Shown: positions 6,888 to 17,014 of the stretch, piece after piece
How the letters are laid out: every line of letters begins with the position of its first letter
How positions within the stretch are numbered: the stretch's first letter is position 1
Source: Blautia sp. AF19-10LB
GTDB lineage: Bacteria > Bacillota > Clostridia > Lachnospirales > Lachnospiraceae
NCBI RefSeq assembly: GCF_003461245.1
Contig: NZ_QTWS01000030.1
Span: 1-44,077 of the forward strand
Direction: 5' to 3'
DNA length: 44,077 nucleotides
Translations under genes and position numbers: made by a program
The notes under the pieces: model-generated
Seen by the model: only the letters and a program-made list of their open reading frames with translations
Told to the model about the DNA's origin: nothing
The model's database searches: none

Positions 6888-8048
6888 ATGGGTAAATACA
6901 ATTACATGAATCTGAACCAGAAGATGATCAGGATCCGGAAGAAAGTGCCGAAGCTGATCCGCAAACGGTACAGTGAGGACGTTACTTATGATTTTGTAAA
7001 ACTGGATGATATTTATGAATGCCTGACACCGGCCCTTAATAAATACGGGGTCGATTTTGACATCTTAAGTGAAAGACCGACACAGATGGACGAACAGGGC
7101 AATTCCGTGTTTTTAAAGGAAATGGGAACACTCTGGAGATATGAGGCTGACCTGGAGCTGTGCTGGACCAATGCAGACCGTCCGGGAGACAAGGTAAGGA
7201 GCTTTTTGCATGTCATTGGAACCAATGAAGCACCGGATAAAGCAAAAGGTGCGGCATGGACGTATGGCCTGAAGTATTATTTCTTAAATAAATTCAACAT
7301 CATGCAGGCATCTGGAATAGACGATCCGGACATGCGTGGGACGGAAAAAGAAGAAATGCCGAAGCAGGAAGCTTCCGTAAAACCGGAAAAACCGAAAAAG
7401 AAACAGGAAAAGGCAGAAAGAAAAGAAACCGCAGCAAAGCAGGAGCAAACGGAACCGGTCAGGGAAAAGAAAACGGATCGTAAAAAACTGCGTGATGGAA
7501 ATGCCATATCAGAAGGTACTGTAAAAGTGGAATATGCAGTGACGGATACAGAAGAAAACCTTCCTGGACAGATGACTTTTGGAATGGAAGAAAGTGAAAG
7601 CGGACTGGAAGAATTTTCCGATGAAGAAACCAAAGCGGAAGATCCGGTTCAGACCGAGGAAATCTCCGTAGATGAGGAAATTACTGCCGAGACGGATGCA
7701 GACGGTTTCCGTGCAGTAGAAGAAACGGATGAAGTTCCATTTGATGAAGATGATGAGATTTCTTTTGATGCAGAAGAAGAGGAAGAAACACCAGAAGAGA
7801 CTGCAGAGGAAGTGTTGGAGGATATGGCTCACGAAGAGGATGCAGAGGATGAAGTGAAGTGGGCAGAAAAGGTTATCTGCAATTTTGGTGTCTATGCCGG
7901 AACCCCTCTTGGGGAAATGATGCAGGATGCCAGAGGTTACCAGACGATCAAATGGCTGGTACAGCGTTACAAAGGCCAGAATCAGGAAATACAGAAAGCT
8001 GCGAAGATTCTTTTGGATCATGAAAAGGAAATGCAAAAAGCAGCCTGA
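6888..8048 (+). CDS. ERF-type single-strand DNA annealing protein with C-terminal ExoX-like domain
   Basis: A 386-residue protein. Residues about 5-140 fit the ERF superfamily: 'NLNQKMIRIRKKVPKLI' is followed by 'KLDDIYECLTPALNKYGV', a strand-rich core and 'GAAWTYGLKYYFLNKF'. ERF proteins anneal complementary single strands in phage and mobile-element recombination. Residues about 150-315 form a very acidic, Lys/Glu-rich low-complexity linker. The last ~60 residues ('NFGVYAGTPLGEMMQ...', then 'TIKWLVQRYKG') resemble the small C-terminal domain of exodeoxyribonuclease X-type proteins ('fGkykGktlgEi'). The start has AGGAGG. The neighbouring primase-like gene fits a replication/recombination pair. 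The N-terminal call is good; the C-terminal one is moderate. Confidence 0.8.
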   Translation: MGKYNYMNLNQKMIRIRKKVPKLIRKRYSEDVTYDFVKLDDIYECLTPALNKYGVDFDILSERPTQMDEQGNSVFLKEMGTLWRYEADLELCWTNADRPGDKVRSFLHVIGTNEAPDKAKGAAWTYGLKYYFLNKFNIMQASGIDDPDMRGTEKEEMPKQEASVKPEKPKKKQEKAERKETAAKQEQTEPVREKKTDRKKLRDGNAISEGTVKVEYAVTDTEENLPGQMTFGMEESESGLEEFSDEETKAEDPVQTEEISVDEEITAETDADGFRAVEETDEVPFDEDDEISFDAEEEEETPEETAEEVLEDMAHEEDAEDEVKWAEKVICNFGVYAGTPLGEMMQDARGYQTIKWLVQRYKGQNQEIQKAAKILLDHEKEMQKAA

Positions 8049-8066
8049 AAACAGAGAAATAGTTTG

Positions 8067-8095
8067 AGGTGGCTCCGGGAACGGGGCCATCTTTT
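8067..8095 (+). terminator. Rho-independent terminator/attenuator
   Basis: GGTGGCTCC (8068-8076) pairs with GGGGCCATC (8083-8091), including two G-T wobbles, and is followed by TTTT. It lies between the ERF-like and primase-like genes. Confidence 0.55.
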
Positions 8096-8112
8096 ATGAA
8101 AAGGAGGAAGGC

Positions 8113-9378
8113 ATGTATGCCAGAGAATCGTTTACGATCGCAGAAGTAGCCGATCTTTTGTCAATCCGAAGACTGAGTGATTCTTACCAGGACGAATTTC
8201 CGGTGGAATGTCCTTTTTGCGGGGATTTAAGAGGAAAATGCAGTTTTTGCATCCGCAAAAATGGAGAACTGAAGAATGTTTACCATTGCTATCACTGCGG
8301 GGCGGCCGGGAACATGCTGACACTGTATGCGGAACTATCCGGCATTTATGGAAGGAACCGGTATAAAGAAGCCTACCGGGAGATAAGTCAGGCACTTTCT
8401 TTTCCTGGAACGGATGAAAGGCAGCAGGCCACGACACGAAATGGGTTCGCTTCTATCGTTTCTAAAAGGAAACACATTTTTCTTACAGAAGAGGAATGGG
8501 ATTACCGTGACCAGGTATATAAGGAGATGCTCACTTTTCTTAAGCTTAAGGAAACACACCGGAGGAACCTTCTCTTACGTGGGTTGACGTTAAATGAGGT
8601 CAGACAGATGGAAGAACGAGGTTTTTTAAGTACGGATGATGAGAATTCCGTGACCATTGCCAGAAAGCTCTTAAAAAAAGGATTTCGCCTGGATGGGGTT
8701 CCTGGATTTTTCATCAACCGGGATGGTGACTGGGAAGCTGCTTTTTATAGGAAGAATAACGGGTATCTTTGCCCGGTCCGGGATGGGAAGGAACGGATCA
8801 TAGGATTCCAGATCCGGCTGGATGTTCCTTTAAAAGAACGGAAGTACCTCTGGTTTACCAGCAGCGGCTTAGAAAAAGGCACATCAAGCGGCAGCCCGGC
8901 AGGAATGTTTGGGAAAATAAAGGATGGCACGGTTTACGTAACGGAAGGTATCTTAAAGGCAGAGATCGCATGGATGTGTACAGGAAATCCTTATATCGGA
9001 GTCCCTGGAGTCTCCAATCATAAAGGACTGGAAACTGTCTTGCGAAAACTGAAAGAGCAGGGGTTAAAAAGAGTTTACGAATGTTACGACATGGATAAAA
9101 TGATGGAATTGTCCTGTAAGCACGATGAAAAAAGTGCGTGCCGGCAATGTGAACATGGAATCTATCTGTATCATGGAGAATGCCCCAAAAAGCGCAGAAA
9201 GCGGGACATGATCCGAAAAGGCTGTATAAAACTATATGAGATCTGTGAGGAACTGAATGTATCCTGCAAAAGAGTCACCTGGGATACCGATGCATCCGGT
9301 ACCTGGATGGAACACTACAAAGGCGTGGATGACTGGATCCTTCGAAAAGAGGAAAAAGGACACAGGAAGACGGCATAA
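8113..9378 (+). CDS. Primase-like protein with CHC2 zinc finger and Toprim domain
   Basis: A 421-residue protein. The N-terminus has a DNA-primase-type zinc finger. Cys33 and Cys36 (ECPFC) pair with Cys59 and Cys62 (YHCYHC), with an extra Cys43/Cys46 pair between them. Around residues 277-310, 'VYVTEGILKAEIA' and 'YIGVPGVSNHKGL' match the DUF3854/Toprim pattern. The acidic 'YDMDKM' near 331 is the likely metal site. A further Cys/His cluster ('CKHDEKSACRQCEHG') lies at about 340-355. Such proteins prime replication in phages and conjugative elements. No helicase domain is fused. The ATG at 8113 has AAAGGAGG, and a strong terminator closes the transcript. Confidence 0.8.
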   Translation: MYARESFTIAEVADLLSIRRLSDSYQDEFPVECPFCGDLRGKCSFCIRKNGELKNVYHCYHCGAAGNMLTLYAELSGIYGRNRYKEAYREISQALSFPGTDERQQATTRNGFASIVSKRKHIFLTEEEWDYRDQVYKEMLTFLKLKETHRRNLLLRGLTLNEVRQMEERGFLSTDDENSVTIARKLLKKGFRLDGVPGFFINRDGDWEAAFYRKNNGYLCPVRDGKERIIGFQIRLDVPLKERKYLWFTSSGLEKGTSSGSPAGMFGKIKDGTVYVTEGILKAEIAWMCTGNPYIGVPGVSNHKGLETVLRKLKEQGLKRVYECYDMDKMMELSCKHDEKSACRQCEHGIYLYHGECPKKRRKRDMIRKGCIKLYEICEELNVSCKRVTWDTDASGTWMEHYKGVDDWILRKEEKGHRKTA

Positions 9379-9388
9379 AATGTTTGGT

Positions 9389-9434
9389 CAGATAAAAGGG
9401 AAACTGGAATTTTTTTCAGTTTCCTTTTTATCTG
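9389..9434 (+). terminator. Strong terminator closing the replication module
   Basis: An 18-bp stem (9389-9406 with 9417-9434, one G-T wobble) has a T-rich loop and a T-rich right arm. It separates the primase-like gene from the adhesin gene. No clear promoter is visible in the 100 nt that follow. Confidence 0.85.
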
Positions 9435-9532
9435 GCTGAAAAAGCCGGAAGAAAGGAGAAAGCGATGCAGATAAGAGACGGACCAAAAGAAAACTGCAGG
9501 GAAAAAAGCGATCATGAAAGGAGAACGTGCAC

Positions 9533-12500
9533 TTGGAAAAAAACTGGAAGAAAAGATGGATGGCGGGTGCGATGGCTTTTGCTCTGTGCTGCACTACGCT
9601 CTTGCAGACGGGAGCTTCTGCAGTATCCGCCGCTGAGGTGGGAGGCGTTTCCGCACAGAGCGAGACGCAGATCGAGGTACAGACAGAAACGCAGACAGAA
9701 ACGCAGACGGAGAAAAGCGAGGAGGAACTGATCGAGGAAACCGTTGCTGATCCGGAACTTGCGCTTATGGTTACCGAAGGGGAAGCCTTTGATATCCAGA
9801 ATGATTTTACAGGACTGAAACTCTCTGACGGAGACCATGTGGAACTGAAAAAAGCAGCAATGGAAGACGGGACTGTATTTGATTATAACCATGCGGGGAC
9901 CTATAAATGCGTATATCTTGTTACGCCCGCATCGGGGGAAGTCTATCTGGTTGCCAGAAACATTACTGTGACACCAAGAGAAGCAGAAACAGACGGATCC
10001 AATGGCGGTCAGGAACAGGAAACCGGCGATGACGAACCGGAGGCAGACCCCGTCCTCCCGACCATAAGCCCGGAAGATGCCCCGGAAACTCTGGAAGAGC
10101 CGGAAGAAACGGAGGAGCCAGAAGAAGAGGAAGCAGAAGGATTTTCCGATGAGGAACCAGAGGATGGAAGCCATCAGGTTGACATCGTACAGGGAAATGA
10201 ATTCAATATTGAACTGGACCACGAGGACGGACGTTACCAGACGGGGGAGATGGTCAACTTTTCCGGTGATATCCCGCAGGGAAGCCTGATCGCAGTGGGA
10301 ACAAGTCTTGTCGAAGCAAACCAGACAGAGAATACCGAAGATCTTCTGTATGCAGAAGTAAGCTACGATGAGGGAACAAATTCCTTCAGCTTTGAGATGC
10401 CGGAAGATGATGTTGCATTAAGTGTGCTATATGACCAGGCTGAGGGCGGTATTAGTACCGTGGCAGCTTCCGATGGAGACTTGTGGGATGATTCAACAGA
10501 CATTGAAGCTAATACCTATTACTATTATTCAGATGGAAAACTGCATCCGTTTGATTCTGTTATGGGACAGGGCGGAAATGATTCCTATAAGTATATCCGT
10601 TACAAAGCAGGCGGAAAGACTTATACCGTCTATGCATACTGCATGCAGCACAGTAAACAGTCCCCGCCAAGTGGAACGACTTATAAAAATATGGTCGAAC
10701 TGGATGAAGGCGGCGATGACCGTTATTTAAGGAAGGCCATGTTTTACGGATATGGCGGTCCCGGATGGGGCGGCACATTCAACGGCTATAATATCAAATC
10801 CATCATGGAAAAATACGGCTGTTCCTCCGAGACCCGTGCAATGCAGCATTATCTGGTCGATTATTTATATGACGGGGAATCCGGATTTGGCGGCTCCCTT
10901 TCGACAACTGCCAAAAACATGTTAAAAGAGATCAAGGCAGCCCTTGCAAAGATGCCGGATCCAACGACCATGGAACTGACACCAGGGCTCAGTGCTTCTG
11001 CAAATGGAAACCAGAGCCCGACATTTACATGGAAGGCAAATGCAACTTTTGTGATCACGATCCATCTGGAAAACGGGGTCTCCCTTGTAAATGAGACGAC
11101 AGGAAAAACCGGGACCGGAAATGTGAGCGTAAAGGGCGGTGAAAAATTCCATCTGGAAGCAACCACCCAGAATATTGGAAGCCTGAAAGGAAAATATGCG
11201 ATCACATCCAACTATCCGCTTAATTTCCATGCCATGCTCTTAAAGCTGGCGAACAGCCAGGATATCGGATTTGGATATTATACCGATACACTGGAGCTGA
11301 ACCTGGAGGTAGACTGGCCGGATGAAGCAACGGTCAAGATCATCAAAAAAGATAAGGGAAGCAACGCGCTCCTTGCAGGTGCCGTTTACGGCATCTATGC
11401 AGATGAAGCCTGCACGAAACTTATCAAAAAAATGCCGGCAACAAATGCAAAAGGGGAATCCGAAGTAAAGATCACCAAAACACAGGATACCGTTTACCTT
11501 CGTGAGATTTCAGGCCCGTCCGGATACGTGCTGGATACGAAAGCCTATGGGGTAAAGCTGGTCGTGGGGCAGACCGCTTCCAAGAACTTAACGGATAAAG
11601 AGCAAAAGGGTGCACTCACCATTTATAAAGAAGGAGAAGTGCTCACCGGAGCTGCCGTCACGGAAAATGGTGTGACATTTACCTACGAAAAACAGAAATT
11701 GAAAGGAGCCGTTTACAGTGTTTATGCAGGTGCAGATATCAAGGCGGCAGATGGCACCCTCATCTATAAAAAAGGTGCGCTTGTCAAGGATAATCTGGTT
11801 ACCGGAGATGACGGAAGCGTTACGTTAAAAGATCTCTATCTTGGCACCTACACAGTAACCGAGACGAAGGCTCCGGATAATTATGTATGCAAAGGAGAGT
11901 CTAAGACTGTTGAGCTTGTGTATGCAGGCCAGACCGTAGAAGTGCAGACTGTCAGTGCAACATTTTTAAATGAACGCCAGAAGGCTGCAGTCCGTGTGGA
12001 AAAGCAGGACGAAGAGACAAAAAATCCGCTCTCCGGAGGCATCTACGGGCTGTATGCAGCAGAAGATATCAAAGTTGATGGTAAGACCGTTGTTCCCAAA
12101 GGAACCCTGATCGAAAAAGCAACGACCGGAGCCGATGGAAAAGCTTCTTATAAAGCGGAACTTCCGATTAATTACAGCTACAGCATCCGGGAGATCCAGG
12201 CACCGGAACTTTACCTTAGAAACAGTGAGGATACTTACACCTTCACTTTTAAGTTCACCAATGATAAGGAAGAAAAGGTAAACTTTAGCCATACCTTTAC
12301 AAATAAGCGTGTAAATGCAACAATCGACCTGGTAAAAGAAGACAGCGAGACAGGAAACAGCGCACAGGGAGATGCCGTATTTGAAGGAGCCATTTACGGG
12401 CTCTATGCAAGGGAAGACATTAACCATCCGGATGGCAGGAGCGGAGTCCTTTATAAAAAGGACGAACAGGTAGCTACCCTGACGACCGATAAAGAGGGAA

Positions 12501-15500
12501 AAGCAAGCGTAAGCAATCTGTATCTTGGAAAGTATTATTTGAAGGAGATCACGCCTCCAGTAGGTTATCTTCTGGACGAAGAGGAGCATGATGTAAACTG
12601 TAACTACGAAGGAGACCAGGTAGAGACGGTAAAACGAAATACCGTTTCCAAAGAAGACGTGATCAAACAGCCATTCCAGTTGATTAAAGCAGCGGATAAT
12701 GATAAGACCGATGCGGACCTTTTAAAAGGTGCCGGATTCTCTGCTTATCTGATCAGCAGCCTGACTGTAAAGGACGATGGAAGCTATGACTTTACAAATG
12801 CGACCCCGATCGTTCTTACGGAAGATGGAAAAACAGAAATGTTTACCGATGAACGCGGCTATGCGTGCAGCATCCCGATTCCTTATGGACGCTACATTGT
12901 CCGTGAGACCACAACACCGCATAATTTCATGCCGGTAGATGATTTTATCGTAACCGTAACCGAGAACAGCAGCACACCGCAGGTATGGAGAGTCCTTTTG
13001 GACGATGAGTTCAAAGCAAAGCTTAAGATCGTGAAACAGGATGATGAGACCAAACAGCCGGTCCTCCTTGCCAATACAGAATTCAAAGTGTACGACCTGG
13101 ATGCGAAAAAGTACGTGGAACAGGTAACGACCTATCCAAATACGGTTGTCCATAAATCCTATTTTACGGACGAAAATGGTTACCTGATCCTTCCGGAATC
13201 CTTAAAATGCGGAAATTACAGGATTGAGGAAGTGAGAGCGCCTGATGGCTACACCCAGAATACCCAGTATGTGGAGATCAAAGTTGACAAGAATACAGCT
13301 TATCAGATGGATTCCGTCAGCGGGGATGCCATCATTACCGTAACCTATGAAAACCATCCGGTCAAAGGTAAACTGGTGATCCATAAATCCGGTGAAACCT
13401 TAAAATCCTTTAAAAAGGATTTTGTATACGAAGAAACTTCCCTGGAAGGGGCAGAATTTGAAATCTACGCAGCAGAAGATATTTTCACACCGGATCATCA
13501 GGTGGACGAGCAGGGAAACCGTCACGTGATCTATGCAAAGGATACCCTGGTAAAAACAGTGACCACTAATAAAAATGGGGAAGCTGTTATCAGAGATCTT
13601 CCGCTTGGAAAATACCGTGTGAAAGAAACAAAAGCACCGTCCGGATTTGCCTTAAATCCAGACAGTCAGGAAGTATCCTTTATCTATAAGGATCAGAACA
13701 CACCGGAGATCGAAGAAAAACTGGAATTTTCCAATGAACGCCAGAAAGTAGAGCTGAGTGTGGAAAAACAGGATGCCGAAACCGGAAAGGCTTTAAAAGG
13801 TGCAACCTTTGGATTATACAATAAAGAAGCAATTTCTTCCGGCGACAAGGTGATTGTAAAAGCAGATACACTGCTTCAGGAGATCACAAGCAACGAAAAA
13901 GGTAAGGCAGCGTTTACGCTGGATCTTCCGCTTGGCAGATACTATGTGAAAGAGCTGCAGGCGCCGGCGGGTTATGTATCTTCCGATGAGATCCTGGAAT
14001 TTGATGCCACATACCAGGGCCAGGACGTAAAAACGATCAAATTAAAATCCGTGAAGAAAAACCAGCCGACAACGGTAGAAGTAACAAAAGCAGATATCAC
14101 GACCGGAACAGAACTTGACGGGGCTTCCATGAGTGTACTGGATAAGGACGGCAACGTGATCGATTCCTGGACATCCGTAAAGGATTCCCCACATGTGATC
14201 AAGCGACTTCAGGTTGGAAAAACTTACATTCTGCGTGAAGAGCTTGCACCATATGGCTACTTATGTGCAACAGACGTAGAGTTTACGATCTCTGATACTG
14301 CAGAAGTACAAAAAGTCAAAATGGAAGATGAAGTCCCGGTAGCAAGACTTCTGGTAAACAAGAAAGGGGAATTCTTAGACAGCGTATCCCTTCTTGACAA
14401 TGCAAAAGGCATGATCGAGCACCTGTTCAACTATGTGACTGGAAACCTGACTGATGTAACCTTCAATGTTTACGCGGCAGAAGCCATCCGTGCAGCAGAC
14501 GGGGTAAGTGCAGATTATTATGCGGCAGATGAACTGGTCGGCTCCATTACAACAGATGGAAATGGCATCGCCCAGATGGATAACCTCCCGCTTGGACGCT
14601 ATTACATCGTGGAAAAAGAGACCTCACATGGCTACGTTCTGGATAATGAACCAAGATATGTGGATCTTACATACCGTGACCAGGATACATCTCTGGTTAC
14701 TTATAGTGCCGACTGGCAGAATGCGCGCCAGAGGGTACAGGTGGAAGTCCTGAAAAAAGAAAAGGACAGTGACAAAGTACTTTCCGGGGCAATCTTTGGC
14801 CTCTATGCAGCAGACGACATCGTATCTTCAAAAGGCAAAGTACTCCTTGCGAAAGACACCCTGATCGAACTGAAAACCACAGATGAGGATGGAAAGATCC
14901 AGTTTGTTGCAGATCTCCCGGTTGACAGCAGGTACTACATTAAGGAACTTGCCGCCCCGGATGGCTATGTGACAGACCAGGAACCGCAGGAATTCACCTT
15001 TGAGTATCAGGGCAGTGGAACCAGTGTTGCAGAGTATGCGTTCACCTTTGAAGATGAACAGACCACAGTAGAACTTTCCAAAGCAGACCTGACAGACAAA
15101 AAAGAACTTCCGGGAGCATCCTTAAAGGTAACAGATGAGGATGGAAATACGGTGGATGAATGGGTATCCAAAGAGGAAGCACATATCATCAAGGGCCTTA
15201 TCGTAGGAAAGAAATACAAGATGACAGAAACAAAGCCGGCAGATGGCTATGTGACTGCGGAAAGTATTGAATTTACCGTCGAAAACACAAAAGAAGTACA
15301 GAAACACCAGATGCTTGATGATGTGACCAAAGTGGAAATCAGCAAGAAAGACATTACGGATTCCAGTGAGGTACCGGGAGCAAAACTGATCATCCTGGAT
15401 AAAGATGGAAAGAAAGTTGAAAGCTGGACGTCCAAGGATAAACCGCATATGGTCGAAAAACTTCCGGTAGGCGAATATACCCTTCGTGAAGAGCAGGCCC

Positions 15501-16051
15501 CGGATGGATACCTCATTGCGGAAGATGTGAAATTTACGGTAAAAGATACTGGAAAAGTACAGAAAGTCAAAATGAAGGATGCACATCCGTATGGAAAACT
15601 GGTCATCAAAAAGACCGATTCCACCAGTAAGGCAGCCCTTCCAGGAGCAGAATTTGAGCTGCGGGAAAAAGAAAGCGGAAAAGTCGTAGAAAAACTGGTA
15701 ACGGATAAGACCGGAACAGCGACAAGCGGCAAGATTCCGATTGCTACTTATAAAAATGGAAAAGTAGAGAAAACCGTGGAATATATCCTGGTAGAGACCA
15801 AAGCACCAAATGGTTATGAATTAAGCAGCAAAAAAGAAGAGATCCGCTTTGAATACAAAGACGGAAAAACCAAGGTGATCGAGATCGTAAAAGAGATCAA
15901 AAACACCAAATCCCCTTCCGGCAGCACACCGACAGGAAACAGCCCGAAAACAGGGGACAGCACCAACATCTGGCTTCCGATCCTTCTGGCAGTCCTTTCT
16001 GCCTGCGGCATTGGCGGCGTGATCTGGTATAAGAAGAAAAAAGGAAATTAA
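9533..16051 (+). CDS. Thioester/SpaA-repeat adhesin with SPKTG sortase anchor
   Basis: A 2172-residue surface adhesin. The TTG start at 9533 is preferred because AAAGGAG is 9 nt upstream; a GTG at 9527 would be too close. A signal peptide (about residues 1-35) is followed by an acidic Glu/Thr-rich stretch. Residues about 340-460 look like a thioester domain: Cys370 in 'YAYCMQ' and Gln438 in 'AMQHYLVDYLYDG' are the candidate bond-forming pair. From about residue 600, 14 SpaA/Cna-B repeats follow, many with the 'G-Y/F-GLYA' and 'E-x-AP-x-GY' signatures. The C-terminus is SPKTG, a hydrophobic helix and a KKKK tail. The class B sortase downstream probably anchors it. Such adhesins can attach covalently to host surfaces; the ligand is unknown. 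Confidence 0.9.
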   Translation: MEKNWKKRWMAGAMAFALCCTTLLQTGASAVSAAEVGGVSAQSETQIEVQTETQTETQTEKSEEELIEETVADPELALMVTEGEAFDIQNDFTGLKLSDGDHVELKKAAMEDGTVFDYNHAGTYKCVYLVTPASGEVYLVARNITVTPREAETDGSNGGQEQETGDDEPEADPVLPTISPEDAPETLEEPEETEEPEEEEAEGFSDEEPEDGSHQVDIVQGNEFNIELDHEDGRYQTGEMVNFSGDIPQGSLIAVGTSLVEANQTENTEDLLYAEVSYDEGTNSFSFEMPEDDVALSVLYDQAEGGISTVAASDGDLWDDSTDIEANTYYYYSDGKLHPFDSVMGQGGNDSYKYIRYKAGGKTYTVYAYCMQHSKQSPPSGTTYKNMVELDEGGDDRYLRKAMFYGYGGPGWGGTFNGYNIKSIMEKYGCSSETRAMQHYLVDYLYDGESGFGGSLSTTAKNMLKEIKAALAKMPDPTTMELTPGLSASANGNQSPTFTWKANATFVITIHLENGVSLVNETTGKTGTGNVSVKGGEKFHLEATTQNIGSLKGKYAITSNYPLNFHAMLLKLANSQDIGFGYYTDTLELNLEVDWPDEATVKIIKKDKGSNALLAGAVYGIYADEACTKLIKKMPATNAKGESEVKITKTQDTVYLREISGPSGYVLDTKAYGVKLVVGQTASKNLTDKEQKGALTIYKEGEVLTGAAVTENGVTFTYEKQKLKGAVYSVYAGADIKAADGTLIYKKGALVKDNLVTGDDGSVTLKDLYLGTYTVTETKAPDNYVCKGESKTVELVYAGQTVEVQTVSATFLNERQKAAVRVEKQDEETKNPLSGGIYGLYAAEDIKVDGKTVVPKGTLIEKATTGADGKASYKAELPINYSYSIREIQAPELYLRNSEDTYTFTFKFTNDKEEKVNFSHTFTNKRVNATIDLVKEDSETGNSAQGDAVFEGAIYGLYAREDINHPDGRSGVLYKKDEQVATLTTDKEGKASVSNLYLGKYYLKEITPPVGYLLDEEEHDVNCNYEGDQVETVKRNTVSKEDVIKQPFQLIKAADNDKTDADLLKGAGFSAYLISSLTVKDDGSYDFTNATPIVLTEDGKTEMFTDERGYACSIPIPYGRYIVRETTTPHNFMPVDDFIVTVTENSSTPQVWRVLLDDEFKAKLKIVKQDDETKQPVLLANTEFKVYDLDAKKYVEQVTTYPNTVVHKSYFTDENGYLILPESLKCGNYRIEEVRAPDGYTQNTQYVEIKVDKNTAYQMDSVSGDAIITVTYENHPVKGKLVIHKSGETLKSFKKDFVYEETSLEGAEFEIYAAEDIFTPDHQVDEQGNRHVIYAKDTLVKTVTTNKNGEAVIRDLPLGKYRVKETKAPSGFALNPDSQEVSFIYKDQNTPEIEEKLEFSNERQKVELSVEKQDAETGKALKGATFGLYNKEAISSGDKVIVKADTLLQEITSNEKGKAAFTLDLPLGRYYVKELQAPAGYVSSDEILEFDATYQGQDVKTIKLKSVKKNQPTTVEVTKADITTGTELDGASMSVLDKDGNVIDSWTSVKDSPHVIKRLQVGKTYILREELAPYGYLCATDVEFTISDTAEVQKVKMEDEVPVARLLVNKKGEFLDSVSLLDNAKGMIEHLFNYVTGNLTDVTFNVYAAEAIRAADGVSADYYAADELVGSITTDGNGIAQMDNLPLGRYYIVEKETSHGYVLDNEPRYVDLTYRDQDTSLVTYSADWQNARQRVQVEVLKKEKDSDKVLSGAIFGLYAADDIVSSKGKVLLAKDTLIELKTTDEDGKIQFVADLPVDSRYYIKELAAPDGYVTDQEPQEFTFEYQGSGTSVAEYAFTFEDEQTTVELSKADLTDKKELPGASLKVTDEDGNTVDEWVSKEEAHIIKGLIVGKKYKMTETKPADGYVTAESIEFTVENTKEVQKHQMLDDVTKVEISKKDITDSSEVPGAKLIILDKDGKKVESWTSKDKPHMVEKLPVGEYTLREEQAPDGYLIAEDVKFTVKDTGKVQKVKMKDAHPYGKLVIKKTDSTSKAALPGAEFELREKESGKVVEKLVTDKTGTATSGKIPIATYKNGKVEKTVEYILVETKAPNGYELSSKKEEIRFEYKDGKTKVIEIVKEIKNTKSPSGSTPTGNSPKTGDSTNIWLPILLAVLSACGIGGVIWYKKKKGN

Positions 16052-16064
16052 GGAATACGGTTCA

Positions 16065-16095
16065 GGGCTGCTCGATTTACCGGCAGCCCTTTTTT
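16065..16095 (+). terminator. Rho-independent terminator after the adhesin
   Basis: GGGCTGC (16065-16071) pairs with GCAGCCC (16083-16089), followed by T6. It sits between the adhesin and the sortase, so the sortase would be made at a lower level by read-through. Confidence 0.8.
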
Positions 16096-16119
16096 CAGGA
16101 AGAATAATCGGAGGTTTGT

Positions 16120-16905
16120 ATGAGACACATAAAAGAAATCATGATCGTGGCAGTCTGCCTGATGGTACTCAGCTTTTGTGTATGTACCGGCTTTGGCATT
16201 TACTTTATGTACCGGGAGGGTGTGCAGGAATATGAAGACCTGCGTACATACGTCAAGGAAACAGATGAGGATGACCCCACAGAAGGAACAGACGGAAGCG
16301 ATGGGAAACAGACCGTGGTTGATTTTAAGGCATTAAAAAAGATCAATCCGGATATCGTTGCATGGATCCGGATCCCGGATACCAGCATTGATTACCCGGT
16401 AGTTCAGGGAAACGATGACTCCTATTACCTGACACATACTTTTAAGAAGACAGAGAATGTGGCAGGGGCCATTTTCCTGGATTCCGATAACAATGCCGAT
16501 TTTTCTGATGACAAGAACATCATTTATGGGCACAATATGAAAGATGGCAGCATGTTCCGCGGACTTCGAAATTTCCTTGACGATGAATTCTTAAAAGAAC
16601 ACCAGATCCTCTATCTGTATCTTCCGGATGAAGGGGTGTGGATCTTTGTGGTCGTAAAATGCGAGTATACACCGGCAGATGGAGATGCTTTTTTACTTGG
16701 AACGCAGGAGGAAGTTCCAACGCTACTGCTTTCCACCTGTGGGACAGATGCCTCCAAACGTCTGGTCGTATGGTGTGAAAGGCAGGAAGAGAAAAGTGAA
16801 CAGATAGAATATTCTGATGAGGAAGCAGAAGTACAGAAAGCTACGGATGATCTTGCTTTCTTAGAGGGAAAGTTTGTGGAAAACGAAACCCACGATTTTA
16901 TTTAA
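16120..16905 (+). CDS. srtB: Class B sortase
   Basis: A 261-residue membrane transpeptidase. One N-terminal transmembrane helix (about residues 8-30) is followed by an acidic linker and a sortase barrel. The catalytic residues are His138 in 'IIYGHNM', Cys207 in 'LLSTCG' and Arg214 in 'KRLVVWCER', with class B-like 'NPDIVAWIRIPDTSIDYPVVQ' before the core. Class B sortases of Clostridia, such as the C. difficile enzyme, accept (S/P)PxTG signals, which fits the SPKTG of the adjacent adhesin. The product would covalently attach that adhesin to the wall. GGAGG precedes the ATG. The C-terminal ~35 residues form an acidic tail longer than usual. Confidence 0.92.
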   Translation: MRHIKEIMIVAVCLMVLSFCVCTGFGIYFMYREGVQEYEDLRTYVKETDEDDPTEGTDGSDGKQTVVDFKALKKINPDIVAWIRIPDTSIDYPVVQGNDDSYYLTHTFKKTENVAGAIFLDSDNNADFSDDKNIIYGHNMKDGSMFRGLRNFLDDEFLKEHQILYLYLPDEGVWIFVVVKCEYTPADGDAFLLGTQEEVPTLLLSTCGTDASKRLVVWCERQEEKSEQIEYSDEEAEVQKATDDLAFLEGKFVENETHDFI

Positions 16906-16959
16906 ATGCTTGCAGGAATTTAATAGACAATTTCTACAAAATATAACATATTAATTTTC

Positions 16960-17014
16960 AGGCCTTTCTGGATGGACAGGGACAATCATGGTCTATCCGG
17001 AAAGGCCTTTTTTT
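16960..17014 (+). terminator. Rho-independent terminator after the sortase
   Basis: AGGCCTTTC (16960-16968) pairs with GAAAGGCCT (17000-17008). Further pairing inside the stem extends it, and it is followed by a T-run. It insulates the adhesin/sortase unit from the cobalamin region. Confidence 0.85.

Noticed and set aside
9465..9731. An 88-codon frame overlapping the adhesin start, with an AAGGAG upstream
   Set aside because: It is mostly Arg/Lys from reading the adhesin coding sequence out of frame. The adhesin frame gives a clear signal peptide. At most the first part could be a leader peptide.
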